Translations under genes and position numbers: made by a program
The notes under the pieces: generated by a model
Told to the model about the DNA's origin: nothing
What the model saw: the letters and a program-made list of their open reading frames with translations, nothing else
The model's database searches: none
NCBI GenBank assembly: GCA_964597045.1
Contig: CAZQWE010000003.1
Coordinates: 218,985-282,984, forward strand
DNA from: UBA9655 sp964597045
GTDB lineage: Bacteria > Pseudomonadota > Alphaproteobacteria > UBA9655
Length of the DNA: 64,000 nt
Direction of reading: 5' to 3'
Shown here: positions 17,077 through 26,070 of the stretch, one piece after another
Layout: each line of letters begins with the position of its first letter
Position numbering within the stretch: position 1 is the first letter of the stretch

Positions 17077-18866
17077 AACGGCCCAAAGCCTTCATCTTTG
17101 AAGTTCATTAATGACCCTGCACCTGCTGATAAGGTTGCAAAAAGCGCACCTGTTTGTGGAAGGATCTTTTGCATAAAATAGCGCGCTGTATCAATTTTCC
17201 CTTGATAAAAGGCCTGTTCTTCACCTGAAGCCTTTGGGAGGGAGACCTCAACAGCACGGTTCCATAAATAGGCATGAGTCACAAGAGCAAATAGTTTGAG
17301 ATAGTCAGTGGCTGCAGCGCCAGCCTCGTTATGATCCAGCATGGCTTTTGTGGCTATCGTTAGAGTGGCTTGTTGTAGACGTCCCAGTGCTTTCTCAAGC
17401 GGTTCAATAAACTCGTTCATTTGTTCATTGTTCTTGTGTTGTTCTATATAGTTTTGAACAATTCCAAAAAAAGCTTTCACCAGCCTTCCATTTCCCACTG
17501 CAAGTTTTCTTCCGATCAAATCCATAGCTTGAATGCCATTCGTCCCTTCATAGAGTTGACTAATCCTACTATCCCTTACGAACTGTTCCATTCCATTTTC
17601 CCGTATATACCCATGTCCCCCATAGATCTGGATGCCCATATTGGCGATGTCAAAGCCCGTATCCGTTACGAATGCCTTTACGATTGGAGTCATGAGTTGA
17701 ACAAGATCATCAGCTTTTTGTTTTTCCTCAGGATCTTGAAGTTTAAACGATCGATCAAGCTCCAGTCCCACCCAGGTAATCATCATCCGATTTCCTTCAT
17801 TAATGGCTTTCATGGTGAGGAGCATACGGCGAACGTCTGGGTGGACAAGGATGGGATCCGCGGGTTTCTCAGGATATTGTGGACCACTTAAAGCCCTGCC
17901 TTGGAGGCGTTCCTTAGCGTAAGCTAGCGCATTTTGATATGCAATTTCACCAATGCCAAGTCCTTGAATTCCCACACCTAAGCGCGCACTGTTCATCATA
18001 ACAAACATATTCTGCATGCCTTTATAAAGATCACCGATGAGATAACCGGTGGCATCCTCAAAGTTCATGACACACGTTGAGGATGCCTTAATTCCCATTT
18101 TGTGCTCAATAGATGCACACGTTACACCGTTTCGTGCACCGAGAGTTCCATCATCATTCACAAGAAATTTAGGAACGAGAAATAGGCTAATCCCATGGAT
18201 TCCTGGTTCGGCTTCCGGTGTTCGAGCGATGACGAGATGGACGATATTCTCCGTTAGATCATGTTCTCCAGATGTAATGAAAATCTTCGTACCCGTAAGC
18301 TTGTAACTACCGTTTTCTTGAGGAACAGCCTTTGTGCGAAGGAGACCTAAGTCCGTACCACAATGAGGTTCCGTTAAGCACATGGTCCCACCCCATTTGG
18401 CTGCAATCAAGTTAGGTAAGAATTTTTGCTTAAGTTCATCAGACCCGCTTACTTCAAGCGCATGAATAGCGCCTGTTGTCAGAAGGGGATACACGGAAAA
18501 TGAGAGGTTAGTTGCAATCGATATTTCATTAAATATGTTAGAAATGGTGACCGGTAGACCCTGTCCCCCATATTTTGGATCGCCACTAAGGGAGAGCCAG
18601 CCGATATCCATAAACTCTTTGTAGGCTTCCTTAAAGCCTTTGGGAGTTCGAACGGTCCCATCTTCAAAATGACAACCCTCTTCATCGCCGGGTCTGTTTA
18701 GGGGGAGGAGTGTATTTTCGCAAAATTTGGCCGCTTCTGTTAATATAGCATCAATGTCTGAATCTTGGATATTCTCATATCCTGGAAGAGAGCGCAGTTG
18801 ATCGGTACCCAATAATTCTTTGAGAACAAATGAGATATCTCGCAGGGGAGCTTTATAGGTTTGCAT
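17073..18866 (-). CDS. Acyl-CoA dehydrogenase, long C-terminally extended (DmdC/FadE-like) type
   Basis: A 597-residue FAD-dependent acyl-CoA dehydrogenase. The N-terminal, middle and C-terminal domains are in order: MCLTEPHCGTD (FAD/substrate loop) near 167, and the catalytic-Glu region YEGTNGIQAMDLIGRKL near 445. An extra C-terminal domain of about 130 residues ends in an oxidoreductase-specific tail. This extended layout is that of the 3-methylmercaptopropionyl-CoA dehydrogenase (DmdC) group, which also includes many medium/long-chain enzymes of fatty acid breakdown; the substrate cannot be named from sequence alone. It is monocistronic as far as I can see. A FadB or electron-transfer partner is not nearby. 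Confidence 0.9.
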   Translation of the reverse strand: MQTYKAPLRDISFVLKELLGTDQLRSLPGYENIQDSDIDAILTEAAKFCENTLLPLNRPGDEEGCHFEDGTVRTPKGFKEAYKEFMDIGWLSLSGDPKYGGQGLPVTISNIFNEISIATNLSFSVYPLLTTGAIHALEVSGSDELKQKFLPNLIAAKWGGTMCLTEPHCGTDLGLLRTKAVPQENGSYKLTGTKIFITSGEHDLTENIVHLVIARTPEAEPGIHGISLFLVPKFLVNDDGTLGARNGVTCASIEHKMGIKASSTCVMNFEDATGYLIGDLYKGMQNMFVMMNSARLGVGIQGLGIGEIAYQNALAYAKERLQGRALSGPQYPEKPADPILVHPDVRRMLLTMKAINEGNRMMITWVGLELDRSFKLQDPEEKQKADDLVQLMTPIVKAFVTDTGFDIANMGIQIYGGHGYIRENGMEQFVRDSRISQLYEGTNGIQAMDLIGRKLAVGNGRLVKAFFGIVQNYIEQHKNNEQMNEFIEPLEKALGRLQQATLTIATKAMLDHNEAGAAATDYLKLFALVTHAYLWNRAVEVSLPKASGEEQAFYQGKIDTARYFMQKILPQTGALFATLSAGAGSLMNFKDEGFGPF

Positions 18867-19004
18867 ATATTTTCCCTTTCATGATCATTCCTTTTTCATA
18901 TCATGAAAGGATTAATGAAGTGATAACATGGAAACAGATTCGTAATTAACGCAATATCAATATATTTAATGTAGAATAATTTATTGTAAATACGGAGGTT
19001 TAAT

Positions 19005-19247
19005 ATGAGTGCAGTCCGCAAACTTAAGCCACTTAATTTTGACATTCCCCAAGTTTCATTCTTTCCTCAACTCAATATAGGATATGATGAAGTCTTTGAG
19101 GATGTAAATCCGTTTGAAACCCTTTTAATCAAAAATGATACTTGGGTTCAAACAACGAAGGATCAGTGGGTGAGTGAGGAAATTGAGGAGGAAGCTCGAG
19201 TAGAGCTATTACCCATCGTTCAATTGGGTGGAAACTTGTCTCTTTAG
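19005..19247 (+). CDS. Small acidic hypothetical protein
   Basis: An 80-residue protein with no recognised family. It is acidic, has no signal peptide or membrane segment, and carries Pro/aromatic-rich N-terminal text (FDIPQVSFFPQLNIGYDEVF). The ATG at 19005 has a good ACGGAGG site eight bases upstream, so translation is likely. Its stop overlaps the convergent glutaredoxin gene by four bases. No function can be proposed. Confidence 0.6.
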   Translation: MSAVRKLKPLNFDIPQVSFFPQLNIGYDEVFEDVNPFETLLIKNDTWVQTTKDQWVSEEIEEEARVELLPIVQLGGNLSL

Positions 19248-19567
19248 GCAATCAGTCCTTTGTCCTTTAAAAGCCCTTGAAGTTCACCCGTTTGAAACAT
19301 TTCACGAACGATATCACAACCGCCTATAAATTCACCTTTAATATAGAGTTGAGGAATGGTTGGCCAATTTGTAAATGTTTTTATGCCTTCTCGAAGTTCT
19401 GTATCTTGCATGACATCAACCGCTTTGTAGGCGACAGCCAGTGTCTTTAAGATTTGAACAACGGACGCTGAAAATCCACACATTGGAAATTTATCATTTC
19501 CTTTCATGAAGAGAACAATATCATTGGATTCTATATCTTTTCGAATTTGATCATAAATGAGAGACAT
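19244..19567 (-). CDS. grxD: Monothiol glutaredoxin, Grx4/GrxD type
   Basis: A 107-residue CGFS-type glutaredoxin: the active-site CGFS is at residues 29-32 (PMCGFSASV). The downstream WPTIPQLY (cis-Pro) and GGCDIVREM motifs bind glutathione. Such proteins carry [2Fe-2S] clusters and partner with BolA in iron-sulphur handling. A bolA gene lies four bases upstream on the same strand, giving the classic pair. Confidence 0.96.
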   Translation of the reverse strand: MSLIYDQIRKDIESNDIVLFMKGNDKFPMCGFSASVVQILKTLAVAYKAVDVMQDTELREGIKTFTNWPTIPQLYIKGEFIGGCDIVREMFQTGELQGLLKDKGLIA

Positions 19568-19571
19568 TCTT

Positions 19572-19808
19572 TTACTCCGCTATTGCTTCTGTCTTCAGTG
19601 AAAGAGCATGAAGTTTCGTGCCCATTTGACCTTGAAGTGCATCATATACCATTTGATGCTGTTGAACACGTGTTTTTCCCTGAAATACTTGAGAAATAAT
19701 AGTTGCTGAATAGTGATCATTATCCCCAGCCAGATCTGTTATCTCTATTTGTGCATCTGGAAAAGCATTGATAATATATTCGTATAATTGTTCGCTCGAC
19801 ATTGCCAT
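19572..19808 (-). CDS. bolA: BolA-family iron-sulphur assembly partner
   Basis: A 78-residue BolA-like protein. The central helix-turn and the HYSATIISQVFQGKTRVQQHQMVYDAL segment (about 27-54) match the short BolA (YrbA/BolA2-like) type. The conserved C-terminal His (KLHALSL) is a likely cluster ligand in the heterodimer with GrxD. The gene is upstream of grxD, with four bases between them. Confidence 0.93.
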   Translation of the reverse strand: MAMSSEQLYEYIINAFPDAQIEITDLAGDNDHYSATIISQVFQGKTRVQQHQMVYDALQGQMGTKLHALSLKTEAIAE

Positions 19809-19853
19809 AATATTAGTCCGAAAAAGTTTTTATATTACAAAATATTTCTGATA

Positions 19854-20609
19854 TCAATTCTTCTTTTTATTTGCTGACTTTGCAGTATCTTTCACCTTAA
19901 TTGTGTTGCCTTTGTCTTTTCCTTTAAGAAGAGGATCTACAATTTTCTGAAACTCATCAAAGCTGAGAGCATGCTGATAAACCTTTGCATTAATAACGAT
20001 TGTGGGTGTTGCAATAATATTATACTTCCGTTGACCATCTAAGCGACTTTGGACAATACGGTCCAACAGCTTTTGATTCTTTAGACAAGAATCATATTGC
20101 TCTTGAGTTATACCATTTTGAAGCGCCACTTTTTTGAGGGCTTCATTTGGATCATCGGCAAGAAGCCAGTCTTTTTGTTTTGAATAAAAAGTTTTTAACG
20201 AATCCATATACTTCATTTCCCCGCGACACCAAGCTAATTGAGCTGCAGTGAGTGCAATGGCATCCGATGGATAATCGCGAAAAATGATACGAACCAGTCC
20301 TGTTTTGATATATTTCTCATTAATTTTGGGGAGAATATCCGTATGAAACTCAGCACAATGACCACAGGTCAGGGATGAATAATCGACGATAATGACAGGA
20401 GCCTCTTTGTTGCCAATTCCCATTTCGGGTAAAAGATCAATCTTAGCAGTAGGGTCACCTATTGGATCAGTTTTTTCAACTTTCTGTTCTTTCTTTGGAG
20501 CCTCTGCTTTTTGCATTTCAGCTGATTTGGAGGCAGACTTTTCTTCTCCCGCAAATGCATCGAGCGAGAGCAATCCTAAGAATAAAAAGAAATGTACGAC
20601 AAAACGCAT
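19854..20609 (-). CDS. DsbA-family thiol oxidoreductase, periplasmic
   Basis: A 251-residue thioredoxin-fold protein. It has a signal peptide (cleaved near AFA, residues 18-20), a Lys/Glu-rich spacer, and a DSBA-like domain from about 58 to 230. The redox motif CGHC lies near residue 82 (LTCGHCAEFH), and a cis-Pro loop reads IIATPTIVIN at about 198-207. Alphaproteobacterial relatives act as periplasmic disulphide oxidases or as surface-cell-antigen-like Com1 proteins. The C-terminus is a Lys-rich tail. It should oxidise exported proteins, of which this window has many. Confidence 0.9.
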   Translation of the reverse strand: MRFVVHFFLFLGLLSLDAFAGEEKSASKSAEMQKAEAPKKEQKVEKTDPIGDPTAKIDLLPEMGIGNKEAPVIIVDYSSLTCGHCAEFHTDILPKINEKYIKTGLVRIIFRDYPSDAIALTAAQLAWCRGEMKYMDSLKTFYSKQKDWLLADDPNEALKKVALQNGITQEQYDSCLKNQKLLDRIVQSRLDGQRKYNIIATPTIVINAKVYQHALSFDEFQKIVDPLLKGKDKGNTIKVKDTAKSANKKKN

Positions 20610-20977
20610 GTGTTTCTCTCCTTAAATCTTGTAAAGAATAAGGAAAATTTGAGCATTTGACAAGAAGAAATGACAAAAACCTGACATTTCTCAGTGATTG
20701 TCTTTAGTTAGAGGTCGTAATCTGTCGAAGTAATCCTTCAATTATATTTTTTTCGATGGATCACTTTAACGCGGCTTCTTCCCTCCTCGCTATGATGAAA
20801 GATGTATTTTATTCATATATTGAATGTTAAAATCAAATTGATAAATTCACTGAACCTCAGTATAGGGAATAAAGATAGCTAAAGAGCAATTTGAGACTCG
20901 TGGGCAAAATATCTGATAGAGGACTCATTTGACCCAATTACGAGTCGCTGGAAACAGGCTAAAATGAAGGTGAACTC
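20610..20977. other. Intergenic region between divergent dsbA-like and amidotransferase genes
   Basis: About 370 bases. It holds the leftward promoter listed separately and a GAAGGTGA ribosome site for the rightward gene. I see no gene or repeat in the middle part. Confidence 0.5.
20635..20663 (-). promoter_or_regulatory. Putative promoter of the DsbA-like gene
   Basis: On the minus strand TTGTCA (20663-20658) and TATTCT (20640-20635) are spaced by 17 bases, close to the sigma-70 consensus. The AAGGAG ribosome site and ATG follow about 20 bases downstream. Confidence 0.55.
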
Positions 20978-21664
20978 ATGAGAATAGTATGTATTCAACA
21001 TGTAGACTTTGAAACACCAGGTATCATTCAAGAATGGGCTCAAGACAAGGGCTTTGCCTTTCAAATCCTTAAGCCCTATCAAGGGGATACCTTTCCCAAC
21101 TCCGATGAGTTTGATGGGTTGATTTCAATGGGTGGCCCCCAAAGCCCGCGGGATGCGATTCAACTTCCCTATCTTCAGCAAGAGATCGACTTTATCAGAG
21201 AGACGGTTGCTGCCAAAAAGCACACCTTGGGATTTTGCTTAGGGGCTCAGCTCATTGGGGAAGCTTTGGGAGGGAGGACAGGACGAAGCCCTGAGAAGGA
21301 AGTTGGCGTTTATCCCATTATGCTGACTGAAGATGGAAAACGAGATCCTCTCTTTCAAGGGTTACCTGCTTCGTTTCCTGTCATCCATTGGCACAACGAT
21401 ATGCCAGGATTTACGGAAGGAGCTATATTACTTGCCTCAAGCGAAGGATGTCCGGTTCAAGCTTACCGCTATGGACCTCGTGTTTACGGTCTTCAGTTCC
21501 ATATGGAAATAACAAAAAAGGGTATTGAAGATCTTATTTCTAATGTGCCTGATGATCTAAAGTCCAGCCGCTTTACCCAATCTAAGGATGAGCTTCTGTC
21601 ACAAGACTATGGGTCCATCAACCTGATGATGCTTCACCTTTTGGAGCGATTTGTTGCTTTGTAA
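20978..21664 (+). CDS. Class I glutamine amidotransferase-like protein
   Basis: A 228-residue stand-alone type 1 glutamine amidotransferase domain, close in style to the GMP synthase-like family. The nucleophile Cys sits in GFCLGAQLIG (about residue 87). The His-x-Glu of the triad is in LQFHMEIT (about 172-174). The early oxyanion strand reads ISMGGPQSPRD. No synthetase partner domain is attached. Relatives include gamma-glutamyl hydrolases such as PuuD and glucosinolate-type peptidases, so the substrate stays open. The start at 20978 has GAAGGTGA six bases upstream. Confidence 0.88.
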   Translation: MRIVCIQHVDFETPGIIQEWAQDKGFAFQILKPYQGDTFPNSDEFDGLISMGGPQSPRDAIQLPYLQQEIDFIRETVAAKKHTLGFCLGAQLIGEALGGRTGRSPEKEVGVYPIMLTEDGKRDPLFQGLPASFPVIHWHNDMPGFTEGAILLASSEGCPVQAYRYGPRVYGLQFHMEITKKGIEDLISNVPDDLKSSRFTQSKDELLSQDYGSINLMMLHLLERFVAL

Positions 21665-21682
21665 GATATTAGAAACAAAACA

Positions 21683-21913
21683 AATTAAAAGTGTTGAGCT
21701 GAACCTTTGAAAGTTGTCATAAATCCGATGAATTGAAAACAATGCTATCTTCGGCCAAGTGACTTCGAAAAAATGAGTTATTTCCTTTCGAAACTTTTTT
21801 CCAGACTTGAAGAATCTGTAGTTTCGAACATTTTTACTAATGACCTTCTATAATCGCTCAATTGGATTCAGATTTGGACTGTAAGGAGGTGGTAGTGTAA
21901 CTCTATTTCTCGC
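21683..21913 (-). pseudogene. IS630-family transposase remnant (C-terminal end only)
   Basis: Reading the minus strand from 21901 gives VTLPPPYSPNLNPIERL, the hallmark of the IS630/Tc1 DDE transposase end, including its catalytic Glu. Then comes a TAG at 21850-21848 where Trp stands in intact copies (IERLW). The frame carries on with family-like text (FFEVTWPKIALFSIHRIYDNF) to about 21690. Upstream of 21913 the frame closes at once. Only about 75 of some 300 codons remain, so this is dead insertion-sequence debris. I found no intact copy in the window. Confidence 0.82.
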
Positions 21914-21985
21914 TTACTAACACCCTCTCGCATAATATGGCTGATATTGTAAGGGGTTCTTTTCTACTTTCTTCCCAGGTTGAAA

Positions 21986-22285
21986 CTAATCATCATTGCC
22001 AAATTTAGAATCCATAGATCCCTCATCTCCACCTGGCTCTGATTTGTCTGAATCCGGAGCTGCTTGTTTATTAACAGCGGGACTGCTTGGTGCCGGGGGA
22101 GCAGCCGGTTGAGCAGCCGGGGGAGTCTCATTGGGGGTAAAAGTGCTAGTGCCATCACTACGGATTTGAACTCTACCTCCCCAACCAAAACCAGCAACAT
22201 TAATGATATCAGATTCATCATTAGGTAGAGCATCGGCAACGGTTACTTGTGTAAGTATTGTTGCAGCAAGAAAAAACATTTTCAT
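21986..22285 (-). CDS. Small exported Pro/Ala-rich protein of unknown function
   Basis: A 99-residue protein with a signal peptide (MKMFFLAATILTQVTVADA, cleavage near residue 19). It has a glycine-containing short segment (AGFGWGGRVQIRSDG), a Pro/Ala-rich low-complexity stretch (about 54-72), and an acidic Asp/Gly/Ser tail. GAGGATGA precedes the ATG. No family is recognised. It is probably periplasmic or secreted. An alternative frame over the same bases looks like a shadow because it lacks a signal peptide and ribosome site. It abuts the dead IS630 fragment. Confidence 0.65.
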   Translation of the reverse strand: MKMFFLAATILTQVTVADALPNDESDIINVAGFGWGGRVQIRSDGTSTFTPNETPPAAQPAAPPAPSSPAVNKQAAPDSDKSEPGGDEGSMDSKFGNDD

Positions 22286-22530
22286 TTCATCCTCACAATA
22301 AGATTTATAAGTTTATATTATAATAAATATAATTAATATGATATTAACAAAAATATATATTTGGTCTATACAATATACCTGAGTATTATTAATAAAGAGG
22401 GACAAAGATACTATCAGTTATTTTTTGAGTTTATCCGCTTAACTATTTTTGTTAAGCATCTCTCCCTGTCATGTTTTGTCTCCTTCTGATATACTTCTCT
22501 AAAGAATGTATTGAAGGAAAATGGGGTCGA
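22286..22530. other. AT-rich intergenic region before rpe
   Basis: About 245 bases, very AT-rich at 22310-22400. It presumably carries the divergent promoters of the exported protein and rpe. No gene seen. Confidence 0.4.
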
Positions 22531-23187
22531 ATGTCACAGATAAAAGTTTCAGCTTCTCTTCTTGCAGCAGATTTTGCACGACTTGGTGAGGAAATAAAAG
22601 CCGTTGAACCATATGTAGACATGATTCATTTGGATGTTATGGATGGCCACTTCGTACCAAATCTGAGTTTTGGAGCACCTGTCATTGAGAAGCTTCGGTC
22701 TTGGACTTCACTTCCTTTCGATGTTCATTTAATGATTGCGCCTGTGGATCCACTTCTCAAGGATTTCGCAAAGGCTGGTGCAAATCTTATTACCGTTCAC
22801 CCCGAATCAGGTCCCCACATTTACCGTACCTTACAAGAAATCAAGGACTTGGGATGTGAGGCCGGAGTTTGCTTAAATCCTGGAACCCCTGTTGAGATAC
22901 TCCGTCCCTTACTTCCCATAGTTGATCTCGTGCTGGTGATGACCGTGAACCCAGGTTTTGGAGGGCAAGCTTTTCTGGAAAGTGGTCTGCAAAAGATAAT
23001 GGAGGTTCGCTCTATCATAAAAGATTCAGGCAGAAAGATAAGGATTTCTGTTGATGGAGGTATTACTCCTCAAACAGCCCCAAGAGTACTTGAGGCTGGT
23101 TCGGATATTCTTGTTGCAGGGACATCCATTTTTAATGGGAATCCTCAGGAATATAAAGCAAGGATACAAAGCTTAAAAGGAGTATGA
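22531..23187 (+). CDS. rpe: Ribulose-phosphate 3-epimerase
   Basis: A 218-residue TIM-barrel enzyme that interconverts ribulose 5-phosphate and xylulose 5-phosphate in the pentose phosphate pathway. The family blocks are all there: SASLLAADFARL at the start, DMIHLDVMDGHFVPN (metal-binding His and Asp), MTVNPGFGGQ, and SVDGGI (the second metal Asp) with the phosphate-binding loop near the end. The frame opens 20 codons earlier, but the ATG at 22531 matches the family N-terminus and follows a purine-rich site. The stop directly abuts the stop of the convergent aldolase gene. Confidence 0.96.
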   Translation: MSQIKVSASLLAADFARLGEEIKAVEPYVDMIHLDVMDGHFVPNLSFGAPVIEKLRSWTSLPFDVHLMIAPVDPLLKDFAKAGANLITVHPESGPHIYRTLQEIKDLGCEAGVCLNPGTPVEILRPLLPIVDLVLVMTVNPGFGGQAFLESGLQKIMEVRSIIKDSGRKIRISVDGGITPQTAPRVLEAGSDILVAGTSIFNGNPQEYKARIQSLKGV

Positions 23188-23949
23188 CTACTCCCTATAC
23201 GATCTATCAATCCTATCAAGCTTTCGCATGAGAGCTGTAAAGTCCCTTATACCAAAATTTGGCTCGAACTCGCGGACATCGATTGCGGCTTTCTCACAAA
23301 CTGCAGGTGATGGGATGATAAGATTCTGACCTCCAGAAAGTGCAGCAACCTGAACTCTACAGGCCTGTTCCAAGAAATACATATAAAGGAAGGCTTCATG
23401 AATTGTGGCTCCACAAGTCAGTGTTCCATGATTTCGCAGAATCATGGCTCTCTTTTCCCCGAGATCCCCTGCCAAACTGCAGCCTTGTCGATCATTCTCG
23501 AGTGTTAAAGAATCATAAGGATGATAGGCTAGGCGATTATAAAAGTGGAAGGAAAATTGACTTATGGGAAGAAGACCAGACTCCATGGCAGAAACGGCAA
23601 CACCAGCTGTGGTATGGAGATGAAAAACTGCATTTATGTCAGGGCGTGCTTTATAAATGTTCCCGTGAATAACATATCCTGTTTGATTATATTGTGCCTC
23701 CTGACCTTCAAGGACCTTGCCCTCAACTGAGACTTTTAAGAGGGAGGAAGCCGTGACCTCCTCAAATAACTCTCCAAAGGGATAAATCAAATAAGTATCC
23801 GTCCCAGGTAACCGTGCAGACAGATGTGTGTATGTTAAATCATCCATCTTCAGCATGGCAAAGATTCTGTACGCTGCAGCTAGGTCGCAACGCAATTGTT
23901 TCTCTTGTGTCGCTTCTTTAAGATCATAGAAAGATAAAACTTGTTTCAT
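23188..23949 (-). CDS. Class II aldolase/adducin family protein
   Basis: A 253-residue class II aldolase/adducin-like domain. The zinc-type His set is visible as VFHLHTTAG (about 101-109) and LRNHGTLTCG (about 171-180). The family includes fuculose-phosphate aldolase and methylthioribulose dehydratase, and also many members of unknown substrate; neighbours do not decide which. The ATG at 23949 is chosen because GGAG lies six bases before it; four codons upstream there is another ATG without one. Confidence 0.86.
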   Translation of the reverse strand: MKQVLSFYDLKEATQEKQLRCDLAAAYRIFAMLKMDDLTYTHLSARLPGTDTYLIYPFGELFEEVTASSLLKVSVEGKVLEGQEAQYNQTGYVIHGNIYKARPDINAVFHLHTTAGVAVSAMESGLLPISQFSFHFYNRLAYHPYDSLTLENDRQGCSLAGDLGEKRAMILRNHGTLTCGATIHEAFLYMYFLEQACRVQVAALSGGQNLIIPSPAVCEKAAIDVREFEPNFGIRDFTALMRKLDRIDRSYRE

Positions 23950-24058
23950 AAAGTACTCCATTATTATTGGTTTTAATGAGGGTCTTAACCCTCTGTCGGA
24001 GATATTAGCACATGAAATTTATGATTCAATATATTTGATAAAGAATATGAAAAATTTA

Positions 24059-24610
24059 TTAAGTCCAGAATGCAACCTTAGGCCTTATATCGATATGCAC
24101 AAAGTTTGACTTTGGATAATAACCTACACCGCCGGCCTTTAAAGATCTTGCAGCGTTTGATAGTTCCTTGAGAGGAACGCCATCCATCCTGAGGTCAATG
24201 GCTTTCCCTTTGAGATGCATGCTATTCTTTGCAACACCCTTACTGGCCCTATGCATCTTTTCATTCGATTCCTTTGATCTATAGCCACAGATAATTTGAA
24301 AGGGATCCTGTTTTCCCAAGGTGGACCCAAGCTTATGCATGAGATCAAAGAGTTGAGGATCCATGGGATGCTCTTTGCTATTTCGTCTGTCTCGTAGCAA
24401 ATAGGAAAGGTGTTTGAGAGCTTTTTCATCATAAGACCCATTTTTCCAGTAAACACCCTCGAAATCTTCCCCATTATGAATATTAAGCAAGGCAAGCTTC
24501 CGTGAAGGAACAACGAGTGATGCAGCTGATAAAGGAGCCACAGCTGTAACGGCCATGAAAGATGAAGCTAGCGTCAGAAACTTACGTCTTGACAGACTAA
24601 GATTATCCAT
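24059..24610 (-). CDS. DUF882/YcbK-like murein endopeptidase with Tat signal
   Basis: A 183-residue exported protein. A twin-arginine signal (SRRKFLTLA, residues 7-15) is followed by a hydrophobic stretch ending near AASL. The DUF882/M15-like domain (about 40-183) has the zinc site SMHLKGKAIDLRM (His and Asp) and HIDIR near the end. CGYRSKESNEKMH is the usual signature before it. Relatives such as MepK cleave peptidoglycan cross-links. It should act in the periplasm during wall growth. Confidence 0.9.
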   Translation of the reverse strand: MDNLSLSRRKFLTLASSFMAVTAVAPLSAASLVVPSRKLALLNIHNGEDFEGVYWKNGSYDEKALKHLSYLLRDRRNSKEHPMDPQLFDLMHKLGSTLGKQDPFQIICGYRSKESNEKMHRASKGVAKNSMHLKGKAIDLRMDGVPLKELSNAARSLKAGGVGYYPKSNFVHIDIRPKVAFWT

Positions 24611-24756
24611 TTTTTACCCTCCATATATAAACACTCATTTTCTTAATACAGCCCGATTGTTTTCAGGGCAAGTGTTAATACTGCATGGACGTTTTTCGTC
24701 CTACTCGACGACCAGAAGGATTTCTGGTATTTTGGAGAAAAGGACGAAGGAAACAA

Positions 24757-25359
24757 ATGAAAAGACACGCTCTATTGCTTTTAACTGGGTTACTCGCAGG
24801 TTGTTCCATCCTGGGAGGAAGTGAGCCACTACCTCTTTATACACTCAAAAGTGAGTGTGTTGAGCATTCTCCTGTTTTTTTAGATGTTTTAGCTGTTGAT
24901 GTTCCCTTGAGTGAAGCGAGTCTTAATACAGACAGAATTTCCGTAACTCCTTCGCCCTATAGAAGGGATTATTTAGCAGATGGTCAATGGCCTGACCGCC
25001 TCCCTAAAGTTCTGCAGGAGGTTTTTATTGAGAGCTTCAGTCAACGTTGGGGTGGAGCCCATGTTACGCGTCTGAGTTCAGGTCTTCAAGCCCAGTATAT
25101 CCTTCAGTCAGACATTATAGATTTTTCTGTTGAAAATTTAGAAGCTGATAAACCTAAAATTCATATCAAAATATTGATGAAACTCGTCGATCTACAACAA
25201 AGAACAATATTGAGTTCCCAGCTATTTGAGGAGAGCATCTGCCTTGAAAGTTCATCTCTGCAGAACATTGTTGGAGGATTTAATTCAGCCCTTCATACTT
25301 CTATAGACAAGTCAATCGCTTGGTTGGAAAGTCTAACTCTTAAAAGAAAGCCGTCTTAA
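24757..25359 (+). CDS. ABC-transporter auxiliary lipoprotein (PqiC-like)
   Basis: A 200-residue lipoprotein with a lipobox LLAGC (Cys at residue 16) and the ABC_trans_aux fold. LPLYTLKSE opens the mature part, followed by a strand-rich body with RISVTPSPYRRDYLADGQWPDRLP and a conserved DIIDFSVE block. Family members pair with MlaE/MlaD- or PqiAB-type lipid transporters at the outer membrane. No such partner lies in this window. The ATG at 24757 follows GAAGGAA. The end overlaps the convergent marC gene by 20 bases. Confidence 0.85.
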   Translation: MKRHALLLLTGLLAGCSILGGSEPLPLYTLKSECVEHSPVFLDVLAVDVPLSEASLNTDRISVTPSPYRRDYLADGQWPDRLPKVLQEVFIESFSQRWGGAHVTRLSSGLQAQYILQSDIIDFSVENLEADKPKIHIKILMKLVDLQQRTILSSQLFEESICLESSSLQNIVGGFNSALHTSIDKSIAWLESLTLKRKPS

Positions 25360-25963
25360 TACCAGAAATAATAAACTGGGTCGCAAGAGCCGTCAGAATT
25401 ATTCCAAAAACACGGGTGATCACATTGGAACCTGTAACGCCTAATATCTTCTGAATAAAACTCGCAGACCTCAAGAAAACAAAGGTTATTAACATAACAA
25501 GCAGAATAATCCCCACTAAAATCGCTTGGTGCATATAAGACGGCTCACCCTCTTGCATCAGAAGGACAACCGTGGTCAGAGCGCCAGGACCTGAAATAAG
25601 AGGAATCGCAAGGGGGAAGACGGTGATGTCTTTACCGCTAATGGCTTCCTTTTCTTCACCTGGCGTTGTTGAAGTCATACCCGTGTGATGGGCAACGACC
25701 ATTTCAACAGCCGCGATCATTAATAAAAAGCCTCCAGCAATCTGAAAGGCAGCTTCACTAATTCCCATGAGTTTGAGGAGAATCTCTCCCCCAAAAGCAA
25801 ATACGAGAAGAAGAATAAAGGAAATCCAACATGCACGACTCGCGCTTTTATTGCGGTCATGGGTTGTCATTCTTCCTGTCAATGACATAAAAACAGGGAC
25901 CAATGCCACAGGATCAATAATGACAAAAAGACTAACAAAAGCATTGAGATAAGAGTTCATCAT
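25340..25963 (-). CDS. MarC-family integral membrane protein
   Basis: A 207-residue protein of the MarC/UPF0056 family, with about six membrane helices. Diagnostic segments are FVIIDPVALVPVFMSLT near the start and VFPLAIPLISGPGALTTVVLL in the middle. The function of the family is unknown; the early link to multidrug resistance did not hold up. The start is taken at the ATG-ATG pair (25963/25960), since the preceding 18 codons do not resemble the family. Confidence 0.92.
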   Translation of the reverse strand: MMNSYLNAFVSLFVIIDPVALVPVFMSLTGRMTTHDRNKSASRACWISFILLLVFAFGGEILLKLMGISEAAFQIAGGFLLMIAAVEMVVAHHTGMTSTTPGEEKEAISGKDITVFPLAIPLISGPGALTTVVLLMQEGEPSYMHQAILVGIILLVMLITFVFLRSASFIQKILGVTGSNVITRVFGIILTALATQFIISGIKTAFF

Positions 25964-26070
25964 GGCGTGAGAATACCTGAAATGCCTCAACCATGAAAGA
26001 AGAATTCCGAAATTCACAAAATTTTAATGCTAAATGAGTATAGTCGTAAATACAGAGGGAGAATTGCAAA

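Noticed and set aside
17421..17891. 156-codon frame antisense to the acyl-CoA dehydrogenase
   Set aside because: Fully inside a well-supported gene and without likeness to any family.
21964..22239. Alternative 91-codon leftward frame over the exported Pro-rich protein
   Set aside because: Unlike the overlapping 21986-22285 frame it has no signal peptide or ribosome site; it reads as a frame shadow.
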